A stretch of DNA of 64,000 nucleotides. Source: Dromiciops gliroides (lineage: Eukaryota > Chordata > Mammalia > Microbiotheria > Microbiotheriidae). Shown one piece after another: positions 57,739 to 64,000 of this stretch; the first letter of the stretch is position 1, and each line of letters begins with the position of its first letter. The stretch is taken from contig NC_057864.1 of NCBI RefSeq assembly GCF_019393635.1, positions 81,006,882 through 81,070,881 of the forward strand, given 5' to 3'. The notes beneath the pieces are model-generated. The model searched no databases, had not been told where the DNA came from, and saw only the letters and a program-made list of their open reading frames with translations. The position numbers and the translations under genes were made by a program.

Positions 57739-58885
57739 GGAAGGAAAAAAATGAATGCTCTAGGGAAAGCAAAAATACTTATGATATCTGAGCATTGTCA
57801 TCATTATTTTTAATAATCCACCAACCTTATAACATGAGAGACATTTGAGTATGTTTATACTTCAAAATATAGTGTAGCCAGTTAATATGTTCAGCGAATC
57901 ATTTATTTTAAGTTAGATGATATCTAAATGAACTTATATCCTTTCATTTTGCAATTAAGGAAACTGAAACTAAGAGAAATCAAATACATTATCCAAAGAC
58001 ACACAGGCAAAATGCTTTTAAAACTTTAAGGTGCCATATAATTGTGAGTTGGCATCATTATTATACTTCTCCTCCTTATCATTTGGAAGCATTTAGACTT
58101 CTCTTCTCTCTCTAAATCTAGTACGTTTAATATTATCTCAAGTTGCAGTCACCAGCAGCATCAAAGTGTTGTGCATTTTAATAAGGCTTACAAGTACAAC
58201 TGAAACTAAGGCAGGTATCTGATACTTTGCCCAGGGCTCTGAGCTTTAACTAGCAAGAATAACTAATGAAATAGGAAGCCAGCAGATGGCATATTTCCTT
58301 CTCACCATATGGTTCCATTCTAAATCAGTTCTAGCAATACTCCTCTATTCTTGGCAGCAATTTTCTGATGTTCTTTCCCCATCACTAGCGCTACTCAATT
58401 GAATTTGTCTTAGAACGTTGTTCACAAGACATATAAATGAAGAATATGAACCTCAAGTTCATGACTTAGGAGGATCAATTGAAGAAAGTGGATCTCTTTA
58501 ACCCAAATAGAGTCTGGGTAGGATATTATAACTCTCTTTATTTGAACATCTATTTTGTTGAAGAAACAGAAAAGACTTTTTCTGTTTGGTCTTAGTTGAA
58601 AGAATCAGAAAAAAATGGGTGGAAATTCCAAAGATCCATTGTTAAGGTTGATGTTAGGATAAATTTCTTACTAATGAGTTATCTAAAAGTGAAATGGCTT
58701 GGCTTGCCTCAGGAGAGATTGGGTTTCCCCACATTCAAGGTATTTTTTTTTTTTTAAGGAAAAATGACATAACCACTAAGCATATGTCTTGCCATAGAGA
58801 TTATTTGAGGGGAACAAATTGAAATTGGTGGCTACTTCCAAATCTGAAAATCTGTGGGTCTGTAAATGTGTTTTAAAAATGAACT
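57735..58885. other. Mostly unassigned; MIR trace at 57935-58040
   Basis: 'caattaaggaaactgaaact' is the MIR antisense word. Otherwise unique, no gene. Confidence 0.4.
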
Positions 58886-58887
58886 TT

Positions 58888-59036
58888 GGGGCAGCCAGGT
58901 AGCGCAGTGGATAGAGCACTGGCCCTGGAGTCGGGAGTACCTGAGTTCAAATCCGGCCTCAGACACTTAACACTTACTAGGTGTGTGACTCTGGGCAAGT
59001 CACTTAACCCCATTTGCCTCACTTAAAAAAAAAAAA
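58888..59036 (+). mobile_element. Short-type SINE with short duplication
   Basis: 'ggggcagccaggtagcgcag', 'gagttcaaatccggcctcag' and 'taggtgtgtgactctggg', with an A tail. 'gaactt' flanks it at 58881-58886 and 59037-59042. It retains two CpG sites of the head and B-box region, which suggests youth. Confidence 0.95.
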
Positions 59037-59334
59037 GAACTTCACAAGTATAAGATAGAGGAAGAATGGCTATAAAGTAAGTCATCTAGAAAGAATCGGG
59101 GGGTGTTAGTGGACTCCTACTTAATATGAATGTGTATTATGGTAATATTGAATAAGCCAAAAAAGCTAATTCAATCTTGATTTACTTTAAGAGCAAAGTT
59201 TGATTCCATAATTAAAAGGATTGATAGACCCCATTCTACTTAGTTGCACTGGAATTTGGTGTATTATATTCAGTTTGGGGTATCAAAATATTTAAAAGGG
59301 GCAGTGATGAACTAGAGAATGTCCAAAGTAGGGC

Positions 59335-59445
59335 AACAGTCAGTCATTCACAAACACCCATTAAGTGCCTACATACTGAGGATACTAAGAAAAGCAAAAG
59401 ATAGTTCCTGTTCTGAAGGAGCTTACAGTCTGCTGGTGAAGAATG
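59335..59445 (-). mobile_element. L2 3' end, minus strand
   Basis: 'cacccattaagtgcctacat', 'agttcctgttctgaaggagc' and 'ttacagtctgctgg'. Confidence 0.75.
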
Positions 59446-59745
59446 TCAGCTTCCTAACATATAAAGCCATCTGTTTGAACTTGGACATTAAGTAGTCCCA
59501 AGATACTCCAATAAGGAAAAGCATGAGGAAAAAAAAATATTCAATCACAGTGCCCTTTAAAATGGGCCAGCTTTTCTCTTGAGGTAAGGCTTTCAGAGGC
59601 GTTTAAAATAAGGGAGATTGTTTAAATTCAGGAGGCAGTGCAGAGGGGTCCACCAGATTAGTTGGATCATGGCCAACTAAGGGGTGGGTGGGGTGGGTTA
59701 AAGAAATCCACACCAGATTCGTTTGTTCCTGACTTTGCTCACCAA
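59446..59745. other. Unassigned interval
   Basis: No recognisable gene. G-rich patch at 59680-59698. Confidence 0.4.
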
Positions 59746-59747
59746 AC

Positions 59748-59926
59748 TGTAGGGGCCAAATTTAATATGGGGAGAGTTAATTGGGTGGTTTGCCGTAATA
59801 TTGGGGTTCAGAAAATAATGAGGGACTTCTCGGTCCAAAGTTTTCTCCCCTCTGAACGGCCTTTTTTCGTTATTTCTCCCAGGCCAGTAAGAAAGGGGAA
59901 TCGACAGTCTCTTTTCCACAAATAAA
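59748..59926 (+). mobile_element. Possible LTR or MITE fragment
   Basis: Starts TGTAGGGGCCAAATTTAATA and continues with unusually CpG-containing text ('cttctcggtcc', 'tctgaacggcc', 'gggaatcgacag'), then CCACA and an AATAAA at 59920-59925. Its first 33 bp recur at 33873-33906 inside a MIR. I see no target duplication, so the class is open. Confidence 0.35.
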
Positions 59927-59929
59927 TTT

Positions 59930-61388
59930 AACAATTTCAGTTATAAGAAGTATGGAGGAAATACTGAAATATCATGATAAGATTACAGGATTCCAAAAAA
60001 GAGTTAGGCAAGGATGAGAACACCCAGATGATACCATAAGGCAGGGACTTGCTATCCTGAGGGAAAAGAAATCATTAGGTAGGGTCTTTTATCTGCTAGC
60101 TATCTGGGTTCAGTTTGGAATTCATTTGAAGGACATTTTGCTCCTATTAACCCAGGGTTTCATAAAAACTACTTTTGGATAATAAGGTAGCTCCATCAAA
60201 TCTAGGTGATCCATATATTCATTTAACAATACCTTAATTGTTAAAAAAAAAAAAGTTGACAGTATTAGAGTGACATTTGTTTTTGATTTGAAATCTTACA
60301 ATTAAGGATTTTTGAAAGTTACATGACTCTTAGGGATTCTCTACTCTATCCTCTATGGCTCTTCATAAGGAAGAATCTAAATGTAATCTTGCCTTAAGGA
60401 CAGAGGTTCTTTGTTTATATTTATTTACTTTCCTCACTTGGTAAAAAATTAAATCTTTAATCTCCATTCAGGACCAAATCAGGAGAAAAATTTTCCCAAA
60501 TTATTTCACTGATCCACTCCCCCCACCCCAGGCTGTTCATCAGAGAGCCCACAGCAACGTATTTTGTAGCACAGTCTCTCAATTACCATGTTTCATTCTC
60601 TGCTCAAAGCAGGTGCAGGCTCTCTTCTGGGGGAAAAAAAAAAAACCCTCAGAGGGTTAAGGCAGACTGTAGGAAAGCTGGATTCCTTGCCCCCTGAGAT
60701 GAATAATTATTTCATCACTGGCCCCTGTGATTTCTAAATATCAGTAGCATGTTGTGCTACATAAAACAGGGCTATGGGATCAGTCTCCTTGAAAATTAGC
60801 ACATTCAATCAAAATCCAGTGAGCCTTTTTTCAAAGCCTCTGTTGTCATTTGATTTTCCTGAATCACTTTAGCTGTCTGAGACATCAATGGCTTGATAGC
60901 TATCAGTGGCTTGTGGGTAACAGTGCTGTTCTACTGAATGTTAATAGATGATATTGGCCTTTGATGGCTTATCAAAGAGTTTAGATTAGGGAACCTTTTA
61001 GAAGTACTTTCAAATGTATGCTTCAGGGTATCAGTCAGAGGAGGCCCATTCATCTTAAAGGAAATTATGAGATACTGGTTAAGGGGATTTAAATAATGAA
61101 CAAGTGAGGTGAATGCTGTAATGAACAAGGGCTGAACATTTTCTACTAAGTTAAAAAAAATCAGGTTAGCTCTTTATTTCCAAGTGGACACGGAATTGGT
61201 GTAGATAAAAAGATACTTGTGCACCATTGTTAACAATTGTCTTATTATGAAGTTTCTATACAGATGACAATGATTTTAGAGGTAGAAGACCTAATGTTAA
61301 GTTTGAAACATCTTTTAAGGTAAATTTTATTTATAATTTCAATGAAACCCACAATTACCTTAGACATATGATCATGTTACAAATTATG
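59930..61388. other. Unique interval, candidate conserved non-coding DNA at 60530-60990
   Basis: No gene or known repeat. The 60530-60990 part is unique, less AT-rich, and has no frame of note. Confidence 0.4.
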
Positions 61389-61390
61389 GG

Positions 61391-61463
61391 AATATATATA
61401 TATATGTATATGTATATGTATATATACATATACACATACATGCACATATATGTATATTTATGT
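61391..61463. repeat. (TA/TATG/CATA)n tract
   Basis: TA run followed by mixed TATG and CATA units. Confidence 0.92.
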
Positions 61464-61467
61464 GATT

Positions 61468-61543
61468 TTTTTTTGAGGCAATTGGGGTTAAGTGACTTGC
61501 CCAGAGTGACACAGTTAGTAAGTGTCTAACCTAGCCACCCCGA
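61468..61543 (-). mobile_element. Internally deleted SINE, minus strand
   Basis: 'gaggcaattggggttaagtg' and 'gacacagttagtaagtgtct' jump directly to a head scrap 'acctagccacccc'. The B-box part is deleted. Confidence 0.85.
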
Positions 61544-61567
61544 ATTTTTTATTAAAAGATATTTTAT

Positions 61568-61707
61568 GGGGCAGTTAGGTGGCACAGTGGATAGAGCACC
61601 AGCCCTGGAGTCAGGAGGACCTGAGTTCAAATCTGGGATAAGACACTTAACACTTACTAGCTGTGTGACCCCGGGCAAGTCACTTAACCCTCATTGCCCC
61701 CCCTCCC
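61568..61707 (+). mobile_element. Short-type SINE, C-ended tail, with duplication
   Basis: 'ggggcagttaggtggcacag', 'gagttcaaatctgggataag' and 'ctagctgtgtgaccccggg', ending in a C run instead of an A tail. 'atattttat' flanks it (61559-61567 and 61711-61719). Confidence 0.94.
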
Positions 61708-61724
61708 AAAATATTTTATAAACA

Positions 61725-62025
61725 TACTTTTATTTCTAATGATATAACATATGTTACAATGTTAAGACATAAAATTTCCTCCATTAAACTGAAGCAAGAA
61801 ATGCCACCTTTCCTTACAAAAATGGCTCCATGTAATGACATTTTCAGCCCTGAAAATTAACACAGAAAAAGTGAGAGTTTATTAGAAAAGTGAATTATAG
61901 AATTTAGGGATAACAGATCTAGGGAAACATTTTTTTTTCCTTTAATTTTACAACCTTTAAGAGATGATTTTTATTCTGTGAGTTTCTGAACTTCCAATGT
62001 TCATACATATGATTATTATTATTTA
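61725..62025. other. Unassigned interval
   Basis: No recognisable gene or repeat. Confidence 0.45.
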
Positions 62026-62027
62026 GT

Positions 62028-62272
62028 TGTTTTTTAATTGTGTACAATTCATTATGACCCCATTTGGGATTTTCTTGGCAAAGATACTAGAATGGTTTTC
62101 CATTTTCTCTTCCAGCTCATTTTACATATGAGGAAACTGAGGCAAAGAGAGTTAAGTGATTTCCTCAGGGCCAAACTGTTAGTAAGTGTCTGAGCCAGAT
62201 TTGAACACAGGAAGATGAGTCTTCCTGACTCCAGGGCTAGTACTCTATACACAGTGCCACTTAGTTACCCAT
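62028..62272 (-). mobile_element. Long-type SINE, minus strand
   Basis: 'tatgaccccatttgggattt', 'tcttggcaaagatactagaa', 'aggaaactgaggcaaagaga' and 'agatttgaacacaggaagat', ending 'gtgccacttagttaccc'. Confidence 0.92.
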
Positions 62273-62274
62273 AC

Positions 62275-62970
62275 ATACCCACATGCCAAGGCTTAAAAAC
62301 ATTTTTTGTTGTTCAGAAATCTAGGATGATAATAATATGAATTTACATTATGAAGCACTTGGCTGTTTGTTAGTTATCATACAACCATGAACCATCTAAA
62401 GGAGATAGGACAAGTAATATTGTCATTTTATTTGCGTCCATAGAATTTAATGAATTGCCTGTGGTCACTATATTTCCTTGAGGTACTTTGATTTCTTGGT
62501 TCATGGATTTTGGTATTAATGAAAAGCAGATTAATTGTTACAAGAAGTAAGAATATTAAGAAATATAGCATTATTAAAATAAAAATGCTAGAAAAATTAT
62601 TTTTCTAAGCAACAATCTCATAAACCATCCTCCTTGAGTATCCTTAATTGCATAAAAAGCCAATTTAATTTCTGCTCATCCTTTGAAATTTACAAGGTGC
62701 TTGGACAAGGTCATATGACTATAGACAGAAGAAACAGAATCAACTGCCAGGGCCTGCCCCCATGTAGTGACCCTAACTCATTTACCACTTTCTTTCCAAC
62801 CATTTCCTTGTAGACTAGAATTATTGTGTAATTACCTTTTTTAAGTTATACAACTCAATGAGAGCTAAATTCTATAACTTTAAAGGCTTTGCTAATGTGG
62901 GGCACTGGAAGCACATAAAGCTCAATCTGACCATAACTAAACTCAGTTTTCCCTCAAAATTAGCTCAGAC
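62275..62970. other. Unassigned interval
   Basis: No recognisable gene or repeat. Confidence 0.45.
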
Positions 62971-62974
62971 TTCC

Positions 62975-63165
62975 CCTTTTATTGTGTAGTACAGAGGAAT
63001 GGAATTCTGAATTTAGCATCAGAAGACCTGGATTTAAATGTAAGCTCTGCTGTTTACCACCCTTAAGGCTTATCTATGCCTCAATTTTCTCATCTATAAA
63101 ACAAAGCAGTTGAATGAAATGATTCCTGATTTCCATCCCAAGTCTGGGTTTCTGATCTCTCAAGT
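62975..63165 (+). mobile_element. MIR, plus strand
   Basis: 'agcatcagaagacctggatt', 'ctctgctgtttaccaccctt', 'tgcctcaattttctcatcta'. Confidence 0.78.
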
Positions 63166-63301
63166 CATTTGGTCTCAATTGTTTTTCTTTCTGTCTTCTC
63201 TTTATGCTCTATAGTTTACATATAGTCAGTTGCCAAGGATAAATATCTTTTTAAAAAAAGGATTCATTTTTAACTCTTACTAACAGAATATTTAGTTCTG
63301 T

Positions 63302-63460
63302 GAGGCAGCAAGGTGGTACAGTGGTTAGAGCACTGGCCCTGGAGTCAGGAAGACCTGAGTTCAAATCCAGCCTCAGACATTTGACACTTACCAGCTGTGT
63401 GACCCTGGGCAGGTCACCTAAACCCAATTGCCTCACCAAAAAAAAAAAAAAGAAGAAGAA
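63302..63460 (+). mobile_element. Short-type SINE with 16-bp duplication
   Basis: 'gaggcagcaaggtggtacag', 'gagttcaaatccagcctcag', 'ccagctgtgtgaccctggg', A then GAA tail. Flanks 'gaatatttagttctgt' (63286-63301) and 'gaatattttgttctgt' (63461-63476) differ once. Confidence 0.97.
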
Positions 63461-63516
63461 GAATATTTTGTTCTGTTAACTGTTCATTAGCTTAAGAGTG
63501 CCTCATTTCATTTATA

Positions 63517-64000
63517 GCTTATCTTTTTGTGGTGGCAAGGAATTGGAAATTGAGGCATTGCCCATCCGTTGGGGAATGGCTGAACAAGTTGTGGTATATG
63601 AATGTAATGGAATTCTATTGTGCTGCGAGAAATCATGAGCAGGAGAAATTCAGAGAAACCTGGAAGGACTTGCATGAACTGATGATGAGAGGAGAAGAAC
63701 CAGAAGAGTATTATACACAGTATCATCAACATTGTGTGTTGATCAACTGTGATGGACTGGATTCTTCTCACCAATACAATGCTACAAGAGAGTTTCATGG
63801 GACTCATGATGGAAAAGGCTCTCCAAATCCAGGAAAAAAAAAAAACAAACTATGGAATATGGATGCTGATTGAACCATATTATTTCTTTTGTTTTTGGTG
63901 CTGTTGTTTTTCTGTTTTAGGTTTTTCCTTATTGCTCTGATTCTTTTCTGCATGACTGATGCAGAAATATGTTTAATGTTGTTATGTATGTGTATATGTA
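63517..64000 (+). mobile_element. 5'-truncated L1, runs off the window
   Basis: Starts abruptly within ORF2: VARNWKLRHCPSVGEWL, then NKLWYMNVMEFYCAARNHEQ and FRETWKDLHELMM. A frameshift relative to the 17.4-kb copy follows at about 63690, where that copy reads SEMSRTRRTLY. The 3' UTR (T-rich tract, then 'tctgcatgactgatgcagaa') continues past the last base, so the tail and right flank are not visible. Confidence 0.92.

Noticed and set aside
57557..57813. Ser-Leu and Arg-Glu repeat frames on both strands
   Set aside because: Readings of the GA microsatellite.
59662..59925. 87-codon frame with mixed composition
   Set aside because: An overlapping frame of similar length lies on the other strand, and there is no domain, signal peptide or splice context.

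Overview
The window looks like non-coding DNA from a marsupial genome, either intergenic or the inside of a very large intron. The host call rests on the repeats. About twenty copies of a tRNA-headed SINE have the A-box-like head 'ggggcagctaggtgg', a B box 'gagttcaaatc' and the central motif 'ctagctgtgtgaccctggg'. They sit beside L1 3' ends of a non-eutherian type, RTE-class LINE pieces, and old CR1/L3, L2 and MIR-type remnants. This combination is typical of opossum and Australian marsupials. I cannot decide the species, although the abundance of the short SINE fits an Australian lineage.

I find no host protein-coding exon, tRNA, rRNA or CRISPR array. All open frames are short. The only ones with recognisable protein similarity belong to dead retroelements: L1 ORF2 C-termini at about 1134-1322, 7819-8168 (-), 11156-11347 (-), 14931-15130, 17393-17758 and 63529-63700; an RTE polymerase at 49394-51330; another reverse-transcriptase scrap at 3975-4223 (-); and an L2 tail at 42554-43066 (-).

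Layout. 0-5 kb: an L1-derived element, a long SINE, a solo LTR with a 4-bp duplication, then a SINE beside a reverse-transcriptase fragment. 5-10 kb: mostly unique AT-rich DNA plus one L1 with a perfect 15-bp duplication. 10-12.3 kb: a pile of L1 3' ends, all on the minus strand, one split by a hAT element. 12-20 kb: CR1/L3, L2, two L1 copies, two SINEs and an unclassified 1.2-kb repeat. 20-27 kb: doubly nested SINEs, a large tetranucleotide microsatellite and a CR1/L3 copy. 27-42 kb: SINEs, MIR-type remnants and a hAT MITE in otherwise unique DNA. 42-49 kb: L2 copies. 49-51.4 kb: an RTE element broken by two SINEs. 53.3-54.4 kb: a long inverted repeat inside an LTR-like sequence. 55-64 kb: microsatellites, SINEs, and an L1 that runs off the window.

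The most notable structure is the inverted repeat at 53306-54406. Two arms of about 345 bp each hold a SINE plus about 140 bp of its flank and face each other across a 409-bp spacer. The arms are almost identical next to the spacer but clearly diverged in the SINE bodies. I see no sign of a new protein-coding or RNA-based system. The interest lies in mobile-element nesting, one possible template-switch or transduction event, and a few unique stretches that could be conserved regulatory DNA.
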